A DNA stretch of 64,000 bases from Paenarthrobacter sp. GOM3 (GCF_018215265.2 NZ_CP136562.1:558001-622000); one strand, 5' to 3'; positions 34,126 to 43,756 are shown, counted from the first letter of the stretch. Made by a program: numbers and translations. Notes: a model not told the origin generated them from the letters alone.

Positions 34126-36261
34126 GTGACCGCTTGGAACGAAGACACCGAGGCAGGAGCGTCCGAGCTCGGCGCCGTGACCGTCGTCGAAGGTTCATCT
34201 TTCTGTATCTCCTCGCACTCGGGTGACGTTCACGGAGGCGGTTCCCAAGGGGCGTACTACCAGGACACCCGGGTCGTTTCGCGGTGGGTTTTGCGCATCA
34301 ACGGCGAGCCCCGCGAACCCCTTGTCGCCCGCAACCCCACGGCCTTCCAAGCCGAGTACGTGGGACGTGCGTGCACGGAGGATGGCCGGTTCGAGAGCCC
34401 GCTGCTGGTGCAGCACCAGCGCACCGTCGGCTCCGGCCTGCGGGACGACCTCACCATCCGGAACTACTCCGCCCAGCCCACCACGTGCGCCATGGAACTG
34501 CTGATTGACGCGGACCTGGCCGACCTCTTCGACGTCAAGGGCGGGCGGGCAAGCAACGCCAGCGAGACCGTCAGGTGGGCCCAGGGCCCCGACCTCCACA
34601 TAGAGTCCCTGCACGCCGATGGGCAGCGGCGCGGAGTCTCATTCCAAGCCCAAGGCGCTACGGCCACTGAGGACGGGCTCACGTTCAACGTCACCATTCC
34701 GGCCCGCAGCCACTGGTCCACCACCGTGATCGCACTGCCACTGCTCAACGGACAGGCACCGGACAACCCATTCATCGCCGGCACGCCCCTGAGCCATAGC
34801 GTGGCGGCCCAGCGCTACGTCCAATGGGAAGAGCACGTACCGCGTATCCGGCTGACGGACCAGAACGTAACCGACGTGCTGGACCAAAGCCAGCGCGACC
34901 TCGGCTCCCTCCGGATTTTCGACGACAACCACCCCGGCCGGGCCGCGATCGCAGCCGGGGCGCCCTGGTTCATGGCGTTGTTCGGGCGCGACTCCCTCCT
35001 GGCCTCGTACATGTCCCTCATGATCGACCCGAGCCTGGCTGCAGGGACCCTCCAAACCCTGGCCGGCCTGCAGGGCAGCAAAGTGGACATCGATTCCGAG
35101 GAAGAACCGGGCAGGATGCCCCACGAGGTCCGGTTGGGAGTGAGCGCCGGCCTGTCCCTGGGCGGCACTGCCTATTACGGGACAGCGGACGCAACACCCC
35201 TCTTCGTGTCGACTCTCGGCGAACTCAGCCGCTGGGGCCTGGGTGAAGACATCATCGAATCCCTCCTTCCCCACGCGGACCGGGCCATCGACTGGATGGA
35301 ACAGTACGGGGATAAGGACGGGGACGGGTTCATCGAGTACCAGCGGCCCAACAAGCACGGGCTGGTGAACCAAGGGTGGAAGGACTCCTGGGACGGCATC
35401 AACTTCGCCGACGGCACTTTGGCTGAGACCCCAATCGCGCTCTGCGAAGTGCAGGCTTACGCTTATGCGGCCTACGTGGGCCGTTCCCTGTTGGCGCGCG
35501 CGGCGGGCGACACCGCCGTCGAACGTCGTTGCGCGGACCGGGCCGAAGCACTGAAGGCGGCCTTCAACGAAAGGTTTTGGCTCCCGGACCGCGGATACTT
35601 TGCGCTCGCACTGGACAAGGACAAGAAGCCCGTGGACTCGTGCACATCCAACATGGGCCACTGCCTGTGGGTGGGCATCGTGGACGAGGACAAAGCGCCG
35701 CAGGTTGCGGAACGCCTCATGTCGCCGGAGATGTTCACCGGCTGGGGCATCCGCACCCTGGGCTCGGACATGGGCGCCTACAATCCGGTCAGCTACCACA
35801 ACGGCTCCGTCTGGCCGCACGACACCGCACTCGCCGCCACCGGGCTCATGCGGTACGGCTTCGTGGAGGAGGCCAGCAAGGTAGCGGGTGGACTGTTCGA
35901 CGCCGCCGAACACTTCGGCGGTCAGCTCCCCGAACTTTTCTGCGGCTTCGACCGCGGCGACTTTACCAACCCGGTTCCATATCCGACGGCGTGTTCCCCA
36001 CAAGCGTGGGCGGCTGCGGCACCGGTCCAACTCGCCCGGATCCTGCTGCGGTTCGATCCCGACTTCACCCGTAGTGTGCTCCACCTGGCACCGATCCTGC
36101 CGGCATCGCTGGGGACCTTCAAGGCCGACAACGTGCTGCTGGGGCGTTCGCGGATCACCGTGGAGGCATCCGGATCTTCGGGTAGTGTCACAGGCCTCCC
36201 TGCCGGGCTGGAACTGAGGTCCGATCCGCGGCCGCCCCTGACCGGGGAGCTGTTCGGCTAG
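34126..36261 (+). CDS. Amylo-alpha-1,6-glucosidase-like protein (GDE_N_bis)
   Basis: 711 residues. The N-terminal domain with TVVEGSSFCISSHSGDV and GAYYQDTRVVSRWVLRING is the GDE_N_bis module; the C-terminal (alpha/alpha)6 barrel contains WFMALFGRDSLLASYMSL, NQGWKDSWDGINF and NGSVWPHDTALAATGL, matching the glycogen-debranching/GH15-GH63-like catalytic region. It probably hydrolyses an alpha-glucosidic branch or a small glucoside. It follows the GT4 gene and may be cotranscribed. GTG 34126 is preceded by GAAGAAGGAC. Confidence 0.85.
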   Translation: MTAWNEDTEAGASELGAVTVVEGSSFCISSHSGDVHGGGSQGAYYQDTRVVSRWVLRINGEPREPLVARNPTAFQAEYVGRACTEDGRFESPLLVQHQRTVGSGLRDDLTIRNYSAQPTTCAMELLIDADLADLFDVKGGRASNASETVRWAQGPDLHIESLHADGQRRGVSFQAQGATATEDGLTFNVTIPARSHWSTTVIALPLLNGQAPDNPFIAGTPLSHSVAAQRYVQWEEHVPRIRLTDQNVTDVLDQSQRDLGSLRIFDDNHPGRAAIAAGAPWFMALFGRDSLLASYMSLMIDPSLAAGTLQTLAGLQGSKVDIDSEEEPGRMPHEVRLGVSAGLSLGGTAYYGTADATPLFVSTLGELSRWGLGEDIIESLLPHADRAIDWMEQYGDKDGDGFIEYQRPNKHGLVNQGWKDSWDGINFADGTLAETPIALCEVQAYAYAAYVGRSLLARAAGDTAVERRCADRAEALKAAFNERFWLPDRGYFALALDKDKKPVDSCTSNMGHCLWVGIVDEDKAPQVAERLMSPEMFTGWGIRTLGSDMGAYNPVSYHNGSVWPHDTALAATGLMRYGFVEEASKVAGGLFDAAEHFGGQLPELFCGFDRGDFTNPVPYPTACSPQAWAAAAPVQLARILLRFDPDFTRSVLHLAPILPASLGTFKADNVLLGRSRITVEASGSSGSVTGLPAGLELRSDPRPPLTGELFG

Positions 36262-36265
36262 TTCC

Positions 36266-36796
36266 CTAGAGTTCGTGTTCCATGACGAAATCGTGCTCTA
36301 CGGTGTTGCCCAGTTTGAAGGACTTGGTGCCCACCTTCTGGAAACCGCTCTTCTCGTAGAAGCGGATGGCCTTGGCGTTCTCGCTGTTCACGCCAAGCCA
36401 GACACCTGCCGCACCCTTGTCCGCGGCGTTGGCCAGGGAAGCGTGCATCAGCCTCGATGCCGCTCCGTGGCCGTGGTAATCCGGGTGGACGTAGCACTTG
36501 CTCAGTTCCGTGGATGGCAGGAACGAGAGAACGGAGGCGACGTCGGGATCGCTGGCCGGCTTGGCAACCAGGAGGGTGTAACCGTTGAGTTGACCGTCGT
36601 CGTCGAGCACCAGGATGGTGATGTTCGCATCGGCGAGGTAATCCTGGAAGCTGGACTCGCTCAGCGTCTTGTCCAGGTGGGCCTGGATGTCCGCCGGCGA
36701 CGAACCGGGCGGGCAGGCCAGCGGAAAGGTGACGGCTGCCAGCTCAGCCAGTTTCCCGGCGTCGTGCGCTGTTGCGGTGCGGATGGTCTCGGTCAT
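36266..36796 (-). CDS. GNAT-family N-acetyltransferase
   Basis: 176 residues with GNAT motif A in LSKCYVHPDYHGHGAASRLMHASL (acetyl-CoA pyrophosphate loop), followed by GVWLGVNSENAKAIRFYEKSGF, the standard motif B. Substrate unknown; similar proteins acetylate antibiotics, polyamines or protein N-termini. Convergent with the debranching gene (4 bp between stops) and 81 bp downstream of the fructan operon, with a strong hairpin in between. Confidence 0.88.
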   Translation of the reverse strand: MTETIRTATAHDAGKLAELAAVTFPLACPPGSSPADIQAHLDKTLSESSFQDYLADANITILVLDDDGQLNGYTLLVAKPASDPDVASVLSFLPSTELSKCYVHPDYHGHGAASRLMHASLANAADKGAAGVWLGVNSENAKAIRFYEKSGFQKVGTKSFKLGNTVEHDFVMEHEL

Positions 36797-36822
36797 GCGT
36801 TTCCCCCTCGGAGTTTCTCGGG

Positions 36823-36863
36823 CAGCTGATGCCCCTAAGAAGGAATCTTAAGGGCATCAGCTG
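36823..36863 (-). terminator. Hairpin terminator after the fructan operon
   Basis: CAGCTGATGCCC (36823-36834) pairs with GGGCATCAGCTG (36852-36863), and the pairing continues inside as TAAGA/TCTTA with one mismatch, closing an AGGAA loop: an 18-position stem. It lies between the end of the DFA hydrolase gene and the GNAT start. No long U-tract follows on the minus strand. Confidence 0.7.
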
Positions 36864-36877
36864 GGTGGAAGCCCGGG

Positions 36878-38212
36878 TCAGAGAGTGGGGGTGGCCCTGA
36901 CGGCGTTGGTGCCCCTGTCCGCGACTACTTGCGTGTCAGTGCCGGAGTCGAGGATGGTGTTGCGCGCTGAGCCGGGATCCACCAGGACGGCGGTCACGGC
37001 CAGGTCCTCTACGTCATCAGTGGCCAGCAGGGCATCTACCTGGGCTTCGAAGCAATCATCGCTCGTTGATGAGTGGACGTTCATGGCCACTACATGGTTG
37101 TTCGACACGAAGTTTCCGCCCCCCTCGCGCAGCCGGACGATGACCGGCGTCGCGCCTTCCGGACGGACGCTCGCCGAGTCGATGATCTGCGAGAAATGGT
37201 TGCCGATCACGGAGTTGTTGCTGCCGCTGACCGCGAGGATCCCGTGCAGGTCGTCCAACCCGTTGTCGATCCCCAGGAACGGCGTCCACGGCTCATGGTC
37301 GCGCAGGAAGTGGTTGGTGGCTACGAGGTTCTCCGAGCTGTTGTCTGCAAGGACAACCATGCCCGGGTAGAAGGAATGCAGGCGGTTGTTGGTGACGCTC
37401 GAACGGGTGACGCCGCTGAAGTGGACGCTGCTCGCCCCGCGGGGGAAGACGTTGTTCGCCGTGACCAGCAGCCCGCCATGGTTCTCGGCGTAGATCGAGT
37501 GGCCTTTGAAGCCTGCACCGATCAGGTTGTCCGTGATCTTGGAGGCCTGACCCCAGCCGCGAAGTTCGATGCAGCTTCCACACTCGGCAATGAAGTTGTT
37601 GTGGATGGACAGAGCGTCTGCGTTGTGGATGGTCAGCGCGTGTTCAAGGTAGATGAAGCCCATTTCGTTGATGCGGAAGGAATCGTTGGCGCTGGCCACG
37701 TGGATGCCGGTCTTGCCGTTGACGTAGGTGTTTTCCGCGGGCAGGTCCGAGCCGTCGGGGGTGAAGTGCAGTCCGTCGATGCAGAAGTTGGCGAACTCCA
37801 CCGAACTGATCCGGGGGCTGCCGGCCCGCTCAACACGGAACGCAGCTCCACTCGCCGGGTCCGCGCTGTCAGCAGCGGGAAGGTCAACCAGGACACGGCT
37901 TCCGCCGGGCCACAGTTCGTGCAGATCGGGCCATTCGTCTTCTGGAACGTTGAACCTGATGCTTGAGGACGTAAAGCCGTGTCCCGAGCCCTGGATCCTG
38001 AGGAAGCTGATGTCTATCAAAACCTGTGTCCGCAGGCGGTAGTCGCCGGGCGGGAGGTAGATCACGGCTCCCGGCTTGCCGCCGTCGTTGACGTCCGTCC
38101 CGGTCTGGCGTTCCTTGATGTCGGCGATGATGCTGTTGATCACCTCGCCGACGTCTTCGGAGGGATTGCCGACGTGCCAGTTGGTCACGTCGTAGTAGTT
38201 GCTGCTGGACAT
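36878..38212 (-). CDS. Cytoplasmic inulin fructotransferase paralogue, probable DFA III hydrolase
   Basis: ATG 38212 (AGAGGA upstream) gives 444 residues; the longer frame to 38605 only overlaps fructokinase. The right-handed beta-helix is similar throughout to the secreted inulin fructotransferase at 45427-46755 (shared GDY, HGF, NGKTGI, YLEHAL, IAECG, LLVT, FYPGM and NGLDDL blocks), but this copy has no signal peptide. The position equivalent to Asp231 of the secreted enzyme is Asn205, while Glu210 and Glu216 are kept. Relatives from Arthrobacter hydrolyse di-D-fructose anhydride III to inulobiose. Position at the end of a fructan import operon supports an intracellular hydrolase; a DFA I- or III-forming transferase is the alternative. 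Confidence 0.8.
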   Translation of the reverse strand: MSSSNYYDVTNWHVGNPSEDVGEVINSIIADIKERQTGTDVNDGGKPGAVIYLPPGDYRLRTQVLIDISFLRIQGSGHGFTSSSIRFNVPEDEWPDLHELWPGGSRVLVDLPAADSADPASGAAFRVERAGSPRISSVEFANFCIDGLHFTPDGSDLPAENTYVNGKTGIHVASANDSFRINEMGFIYLEHALTIHNADALSIHNNFIAECGSCIELRGWGQASKITDNLIGAGFKGHSIYAENHGGLLVTANNVFPRGASSVHFSGVTRSSVTNNRLHSFYPGMVVLADNSSENLVATNHFLRDHEPWTPFLGIDNGLDDLHGILAVSGSNNSVIGNHFSQIIDSASVRPEGATPVIVRLREGGGNFVSNNHVVAMNVHSSTSDDCFEAQVDALLATDDVEDLAVTAVLVDPGSARNTILDSGTDTQVVADRGTNAVRATPTL

Positions 38213-38241
38213 GTGTGGATCCTCTTGAAGTGTTGGGGTGG

Positions 38242-39183
38242 TCAGTTGGCGGGTTGGTGTTCGCGAAGGTCGGCCAACAGCTCGTCCGACGTCGGCGGGT
38301 TGGCGCCCGCGCGCCGCACCGTGATGGCCGCGGCCTTGGTGGCCAAACGCCCCAACGACTCCAGGGCTTCGGGCCCCAGCCCTTCGGCTTCCCTTGCCAG
38401 GAGCCCGTAGATCAGGGCGGCCATGTAGGAGTCGCCGGCGCCAATTGTGTCCACCACTACAGACTTCACGGACGGAACCAGAACCTGCGCTCCAGGGGTT
38501 GAGAGCAGCGATCCATCTGAACCCTTGGTGACAACGGCCAGGCCGGCCCCCAGGTGCAGGATGCGTTGCGCAATGTCTTCCAGCGCCAACCCCGGATAGA
38601 GCCACCGGGCGTCCTCATCGCTGAGTTTGACCACCTCGGTGAAGGGGATGAGGTCCTCAAAGATTCCCTTCGCTTCGGCCTGGCTGCCCAGGAGCGCGGC
38701 ACGGATGTTGGGGTCGTAGGTCACCACGCAGCGCTGGTGCGACTGCTCCAGGAGGGTCCGGACTGCCGCTGCTCCGGGCGCAAGGAAGGTGGCGATCGAT
38801 CCGGTGTGCAGAACCTTGGGAAGGGTCATCGGTGCGGTTGCGGGCAGGTCCCAAGCGATATCGAAGTCGTAATGGGCTGAACCGTCGGATGCCAGGGTGG
38901 CGGTTGCAGTGGCGGTTCGGTCCCGTTTTCCGGGAGCAGCCAGGAGTTCGACGCCGGCACTGGCCAGGTGCCGCTGGATGGCGGCACCGTGGTGGTCGTC
39001 TCCGATCGACGTCATCAAGGCGGTGCGGACGCCCAGCCGGCCAAGTCCGTAGGCGACGTTTGCCGGGGATCCTCCGGGGTGCTCCACAGTACCGCCGGGG
39101 GCGACGACAATATCCACCAGGGCTTCGCCAACAACTACAACGTCGGGGCCTGTTCCAGGGAGGGCAGGTTTTTCTTCGTGCAT
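38242..39183 (-). CDS. PfkB-family fructokinase
   Basis: 313 residues from ATG 39183 (AAGGAA upstream). PfkB marks: VVVGEALVDIVV at the N-terminus, GGSPANVAYGLGRLG (substrate-binding motif 1), and VVDTIGAGDSYMAALIYGLL (motif 2 with catalytic Asp). It phosphorylates free fructose to fructose 6-phosphate with ATP. It lies 13 bp after the GH32 gene and 29 bp before the DFA hydrolase gene, so it completes the fructan pathway. The family includes other sugar kinases; context makes fructose the best substrate. Confidence 0.88.
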   Translation of the reverse strand: MHEEKPALPGTGPDVVVVGEALVDIVVAPGGTVEHPGGSPANVAYGLGRLGVRTALMTSIGDDHHGAAIQRHLASAGVELLAAPGKRDRTATATATLASDGSAHYDFDIAWDLPATAPMTLPKVLHTGSIATFLAPGAAAVRTLLEQSHQRCVVTYDPNIRAALLGSQAEAKGIFEDLIPFTEVVKLSDEDARWLYPGLALEDIAQRILHLGAGLAVVTKGSDGSLLSTPGAQVLVPSVKSVVVDTIGAGDSYMAALIYGLLAREAEGLGPEALESLGRLATKAAAITVRRAGANPPTSDELLADLREHQPAN

Positions 39184-39196
39184 TCCGGGCTTTTCC

Positions 39197-40765
39197 TTAG
39201 GCGATTGATGAGACGGCGAGCTTGCGGACGGTTGCAGTGCCACCCTCGGCTGACAACCAGTTTTGGAGGCTGTTGGCTTCGGGAAAAACGAGATCTGTCA
39301 GGACCACTTTGCCGTCCTGCGCGAAGACTTCCACGGAGCATTGGTCCACGACGATGAGCAGTTTAAGGATGCCGTCCTCCAGAGCGGCCGGTGCCGATTC
39401 CACTGATGCGAACTTCCCGTGGAATTGGGTGTTTCCCGATTGCCTGCGATCCAGGGTGAGTCGCTCGCTGCCTGTGTTGTAGCCCAGCACCGTGCGCTGG
39501 CTCCCGTCGGTGGAGCCAAGCAGGGTGAACTCAACGCGTTCGGCGCTTCCAATGACGATCTCCGCCTCGATGACCTGTGCGGTGCCGGGGACTGCGTCGG
39601 GCAGCCGAAGGGCCGTGCCGTCCAGATCGAACGGCGCCGGACCGGGCAGGGGGCCTGGCTCTGCCCGGTGTTCGGGAAGGACCGGGTGCTGGATCAGGTG
39701 GAGGGAGCCGTTTACTGAACTGAGTCGGAGTTCGCGTGCCAGGGTCATGGAGGACCGCCAGGGGGCCGTGGGCAATTGGTTGGCGTAGTCCCAGTTGTTC
39801 ATCCAGCCGATGGTGATGCGCCCGTTGTCAGGGACGTTGCTGAAAGACACGGAGGCGTAGCAGTCGCGGCCCCAGTCCAGCCAGAGGCATTGCTGCAGCG
39901 CCGCCTGAGCCGCATCCTTGTCGGGGAAGGACGACAACCCGGCGGGAGCGGCGAGCGAGCCCGCGTCAGGGACGAAACGGACGCCGTCAAAGTCCCCAAC
40001 GAAGTACTGGCCGCCCGAACCGCCCGCCACCGCGCCGGGATTGACGTTGACGATCAGCACCCATTTGGTGTTGTCCGGGTCGCCGTCCACCGCCAACGGG
40101 AACAGGTCAGGGCATTCCCATTCACCGGCGTCCGCGTTGGCCGGGCCAAAGTCGCTGAGGAAGTCCCAGGATTTGAGGTCCTCGGAACGGTACAGGACTA
40201 CCTTCTGGTGCTGCGCTTCGACCGCGACCATCACCCAGAAGGACCCTTCTGCGCCCCCGTAGCGGAACACTTTGGGATCCCGGAAGTGCGGTGAGTTCCT
40301 GGTGAGGACAGGGTTTTCATCGTATTTGAGCCACGTTATTCCGCCATCGGTGCTGTACGCGAGGGACTGGGCCTGCGTGCCACTGTGCGGGGAGGCGGTC
40401 TTGAAGGCGCTCGTGTAGACGGCTACCAAGGCTGGTGACTCGACTGTTCCGAACCCGGACGAGTTGCCGTGGTCCACAACGACGCTTCCGGAGAAGATGT
40501 CCTCAACCTCGTCGCCGGCAATGGCGACGGGGTGCTCAGCCCAGTGGAGGAGGTCGGGGGACGTGGCATGGCCCCAGGACATGTTGCCCCAGACGTTTCC
40601 GTAAGGGTTGTTCTGGAAGAAGAGGTGGTACAAACCGTCGTGGAACACCAGGCCGTTGGGATCATTCAGCCACGTGTCGCTTGCCGTGAAATGGATGGCA
40701 GGGCGAAACCGGGGGGTTACGGCCGGGGCTGTTTCCGGGCGTGCGGCATCAAGGCTACTGGACAT
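39197..40765 (-). CDS. GH32 beta-fructosidase (exo-inulinase/levanase type), cytoplasmic
   Basis: 522 residues with the GH32 catalytic trio: nucleophile Asp in WLNDPNG (about residue 33), transition-state stabiliser in FRDPKVF, and acid/base Glu in WECPDLFPL. The C-terminal beta-sandwich ends with SVEVFAQDGKVVLTDLVFP. There is no signal peptide, so it cleaves imported oligosaccharides such as inulobiose to fructose rather than polymer inulin. It lies between the LacI and fructokinase genes, with 42 and 13 bp gaps. Confidence 0.93.
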   Translation of the reverse strand: MSSSLDAARPETAPAVTPRFRPAIHFTASDTWLNDPNGLVFHDGLYHLFFQNNPYGNVWGNMSWGHATSPDLLHWAEHPVAIAGDEVEDIFSGSVVVDHGNSSGFGTVESPALVAVYTSAFKTASPHSGTQAQSLAYSTDGGITWLKYDENPVLTRNSPHFRDPKVFRYGGAEGSFWVMVAVEAQHQKVVLYRSEDLKSWDFLSDFGPANADAGEWECPDLFPLAVDGDPDNTKWVLIVNVNPGAVAGGSGGQYFVGDFDGVRFVPDAGSLAAPAGLSSFPDKDAAQAALQQCLWLDWGRDCYASVSFSNVPDNGRITIGWMNNWDYANQLPTAPWRSSMTLARELRLSSVNGSLHLIQHPVLPEHRAEPGPLPGPAPFDLDGTALRLPDAVPGTAQVIEAEIVIGSAERVEFTLLGSTDGSQRTVLGYNTGSERLTLDRRQSGNTQFHGKFASVESAPAALEDGILKLLIVVDQCSVEVFAQDGKVVLTDLVFPEANSLQNWLSAEGGTATVRKLAVSSIA

Positions 40766-40807
40766 GTGGTGCGTTCCTTTTGGGACGTTGAAGTGGCTGG
40801 CTGGGCT

Positions 40808-41848
40808 CTACCGCGGAGCGGCGACGGAATCGCGGGTGACCAACGGACAGCCCAGGATGGTGGGGTGGAGTGCCATTAAGGACAGGTCGTCCTTGCCCTC
40901 AATGGCGTCAATAAGGTGTTCCGTAGCCCAGGCCCCCATCTCGTAGTGGGGGAGGGCGACGGTGGTGAGGCCGGGGTAGAGGTTGGCGGCGATCAATTCC
41001 TGGTCGTCAAAGCCCACCACGGAAAGGTCGTGGGGAATGCTGAGTCCCAGTTCAGCGGCGGCCCGGTAAGCACCCATGGCCATCCGGTCGTTGTAGCAGA
41101 ACAGCGCCGTAGGCCTCTCCGTCCGCGAGAGAATCCGTTTCGCTGCCTCATAGCCGCCCTGCACCTCGGAGATCTCGGACTCAACAGGTGCCGCATCGCC
41201 GTCGAGCCCTGCTTCGTTGAGCATGGCCCGGAAGGCTTGGAGCCGCTGGCGGGTTGCTGGCACATCATCGGTGTTGTTGATGAAGCCCACCCGGGTGTGG
41301 CCGGCGTCGAGGAGGGCTCCGACTGCGGCGCGGGCGCCGCCATCCTCGTCCGGTACGACTGCCGTGATGTTCCCGCCAATGGCAACGGAGTCCACCAGGA
41401 CCGATGGGACGCTGGCCAGGTTCTCCGGGAGTTCCACGTTGCGGTGGTACATGGTGGCGTACAGGATCCCGTCCACACGGCGCTCCAGGAGGGCCTGCAC
41501 GTCGGCTTGCCTTGATTCGAGGCTGGCCGAGCCCGGGGTGTTGATGATCATGAGGTTGTATCCCCGGGCTTTGGCGGCCTCATCGGCGCCAAGGATGATC
41601 CTGCCCGCGTGGGGCGTGGTGGCGATTTCCTCGCTGACCAGCCCCAGCATGCCGGTCCTTTGCGTGCGGAGGGCCTGGGCCAGGCGGTTGGGGCCGTAAC
41701 CGAGTTCTTCGGCGGCCATCCTGACTTTGTCCCGCGTTTCGGTGCTGATCCGGGCATAGGAAACCTCGTTGAGGACATGGGACACGGTGGTGACGGACAC
41801 GCCCGCGGCGACGGCTACGTCCTTGATACCGATGTTCTTGCTGCTCAT
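40808..41848 (-). CDS. LacI-family regulator of the fructan operon
   Basis: 346 residues with HTH IGIKDVAVAAGVSVTTVSHVLN, the hinge helix ending in LGYGPNRLAQALRTQRTGMLGLV, and a sugar-sensor domain (LSVVGFDDQELIAANLYPGLTTV). It is embedded within the operon between the permease and GH32 genes. The CG-centred operators at 45164-45187 and 45322-45341, upstream of the binding-protein and inulin fructotransferase genes, are the natural targets. The inducer may be DFA III, inulobiose or fructose (inference). Confidence 0.88.
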   Translation of the reverse strand: MSSKNIGIKDVAVAAGVSVTTVSHVLNEVSYARISTETRDKVRMAAEELGYGPNRLAQALRTQRTGMLGLVSEEIATTPHAGRIILGADEAAKARGYNLMIINTPGSASLESRQADVQALLERRVDGILYATMYHRNVELPENLASVPSVLVDSVAIGGNITAVVPDEDGGARAAVGALLDAGHTRVGFINNTDDVPATRQRLQAFRAMLNEAGLDGDAAPVESEISEVQGGYEAAKRILSRTERPTALFCYNDRMAMGAYRAAAELGLSIPHDLSVVGFDDQELIAANLYPGLTTVALPHYEMGAWATEHLIDAIEGKDDLSLMALHPTILGCPLVTRDSVAAPR

Positions 41849-41918
41849 TGACTCCCACGTCCTTATGGTTGGTGACGCCCCGGAGGGGCTATCAGTAGGC
41901 TACTCGTTGATGGTGGCG

Positions 41919-42845
41919 CTAGCCCTTGACCGCACCCAGCGTCATGCCCGCCACGATCTTTCGCTGCAGCAGGAGCGTCAGCAGGATGACCGGGATCGAG
42001 TACACCGCGGCGAGGGCCGTCATGGAACCCCAGTCCAGGCCGAACTGCGTTTGGAAGTTCGCGATCACCACTGGCGTTGTCTGGGAGCGGATCGCGGTCA
42101 TCAGAAGTGCGAACAGGAATTCGTTCCAGGAAGCCAGGAAAGCGAAGATCGCTGTGACGGCGATACCGCCGGACACCACGGGGATGACCACCCGCCACAG
42201 GGCACCGAGCCTGCTGCATCCGTCCACGGTTGCGGCCTCTTCAAGGTCCCGGGGGACTGACTCGAAGAAGCTGGACATCAGCCAGATGGAGAGCGGAAGC
42301 GAGATGGTGGTGTGCGCAATGGACAGGGCTATGGGGGTGTCGGCCAAGCCTACGGAGGACATCATGGACGCCAGCGGAATGCCGATGGCCACCGGCGGGA
42401 CCATGCGGGTCACCAGTGCGGCCATGATGAACACGCGGCCGCTGGGGGTCTTGTACCTGGTGATGCCGTAGGCGGCCGGCACTGCCAGGACCAGTGACAA
42501 CAGCGTGCTGATGACCGCTGTTTGGATGCTGTTGATGAAGGACGCCACCACGCCGCTGCGACCCAGGGCATTGGTGTAGTTCTCCAGCGTCCACTCGCGG
42601 GGCAGGATGGTGGGCGGGACAGCGATGGTGTCGATCGGCGTCTTGAACGACGTGAACAGCAGGTACAGGAACGGGAAACCGTACAGCACCATGGCTACCG
42701 CCAGCAGGATCCACAGTATGGTCCGTGTGCTGCGCCGGCCGGCTTCGAGCCCTTCACGGTTGACCCCGCGTCGCCGGAGCACTTGTGGTTGGCTAAGGCC
42801 CGACGGCGGCGGGCTGGCTAATGTTGTGACGCTCGCGGTGCTCAT
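41919..42845 (-). CDS. Fructan/DFA ABC transporter permease (MalG type)
   Basis: 308 residues from ATG 42845, which shares one base with the stop of the upstream permease (TGATG), giving tight coupling. Features: first helix ILWILLAVAMVLYGFPFLYLL, EAA loop LEEAATVDGCSRLGALWRVVIP, several further helices. The frame extends far upstream inside the previous gene but without a supported start. Forms the import channel with 42845-43732. Confidence 0.9.
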   Translation of the reverse strand: MSTASVTTLASPPPSGLSQPQVLRRRGVNREGLEAGRRSTRTILWILLAVAMVLYGFPFLYLLFTSFKTPIDTIAVPPTILPREWTLENYTNALGRSGVVASFINSIQTAVISTLLSLVLAVPAAYGITRYKTPSGRVFIMAALVTRMVPPVAIGIPLASMMSSVGLADTPIALSIAHTTISLPLSIWLMSSFFESVPRDLEEAATVDGCSRLGALWRVVIPVVSGGIAVTAIFAFLASWNEFLFALLMTAIRSQTTPVVIANFQTQFGLDWGSMTALAAVYSIPVILLTLLLQRKIVAGMTLGAVKG

Positions 42846-43732
42846 CAGTTGTCCTTTCCTGGCCGCCAGATGGTGGCCACCGCGACGAAGGCAATGGCCA
42901 ACATGGCGATGAGGTAAATGGTGCCCATGGCGCTGGCCAGGCCCGGGTCGCCGAAGCGGATCATGGTGCGGTAGATCAGCAGGCTCATCGTTTCCGATGC
43001 CGACTGCGGTCCGCCGTTGGTTTGGATCAGGATGGTGTCGAAGGCCCTTGCTGCGTCTATTCCGCGGACCACAAGGGCAACAGCGATCACCGGGCGAAGC
43101 AGCGGAAGGATGATCCGGAACAGGAGTGCCGGAGCACGAGCGCCATCCAGGCGGGCGGCCTCGAGCAGATCGCCGGGGATGTTCTGGAGGCCGGCGAAGA
43201 GCACCAGACACATAAAGGAGGTCGTGAGCCAGATATCTGGAATGGCCACCGAGAACAACACAATGTTGGGGTCGGACAACCACCCGATCTGGTTGGGGTC
43301 CGACAGGATCCCGGCTTGGTGGAGGAGCGTTCCGAGGAGGCCGAAGTTATCGATCATCAGGAACTTCCACAGGAGGCCCGCCACGATCGGGGCGATCATC
43401 AGGGGGTAGAGGAACACTGTCCGCCAGATCTGGGACTTCTTGCCCAGGGCTGTGAAGAGCAACGCCATGCCGAGGCCGAGGGTGAACTCCAGAGCTACTA
43501 CCACCACCGTGTAGCCCAGGGTTCGCCACCCGGCGCTGGTGAAGGCCTCGGAGGTAAAGGCCGTTACGTAATTCTGGAAGCCCACGAAATCGCGGGGGCC
43601 GCCGGCGATGGGCGAGATCTTGAAGAAGCTGTCAGCCACCAGGCGGAAGAGGGGATAGGCCACGAATACGGCCAGGAACAGTGCCGCAGGCGTCATCAGG
43701 TAGAGGGCGAAGCGGCGATCGGAGATACGCAC
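42845..43732 (-). CDS. Fructan/DFA ABC transporter permease (MalF type)
   Basis: 295 residues, about six transmembrane helices. The EAA loop is LLEAARLDGARAPALLFRIILPLLRP. Binding-protein-dependent carbohydrate permease family. It follows the binding-protein gene after a 74-bp gap that contains a GC-rich hairpin, and overlaps the second permease by one base. As in the arabinan system, no ATPase gene is linked. Confidence 0.9.
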   Translation of the reverse strand: MRISDRRFALYLMTPAALFLAVFVAYPLFRLVADSFFKISPIAGGPRDFVGFQNYVTAFTSEAFTSAGWRTLGYTVVVVALEFTLGLGMALLFTALGKKSQIWRTVFLYPLMIAPIVAGLLWKFLMIDNFGLLGTLLHQAGILSDPNQIGWLSDPNIVLFSVAIPDIWLTTSFMCLVLFAGLQNIPGDLLEAARLDGARAPALLFRIILPLLRPVIAVALVVRGIDAARAFDTILIQTNGGPQSASETMSLLIYRTMIRFGDPGLASAMGTIYLIAMLAIAFVAVATIWRPGKDN

Positions 43733-43756
43733 GGTTTTCTTTTCTGCTGGTTGGGA

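Noticed and set aside
34639..36084. 481-codon minus-strand ORF opposite the debranching-like gene
   Set aside because: Reverse-frame shadow; the plus strand has conserved catalytic blocks along its entire length.
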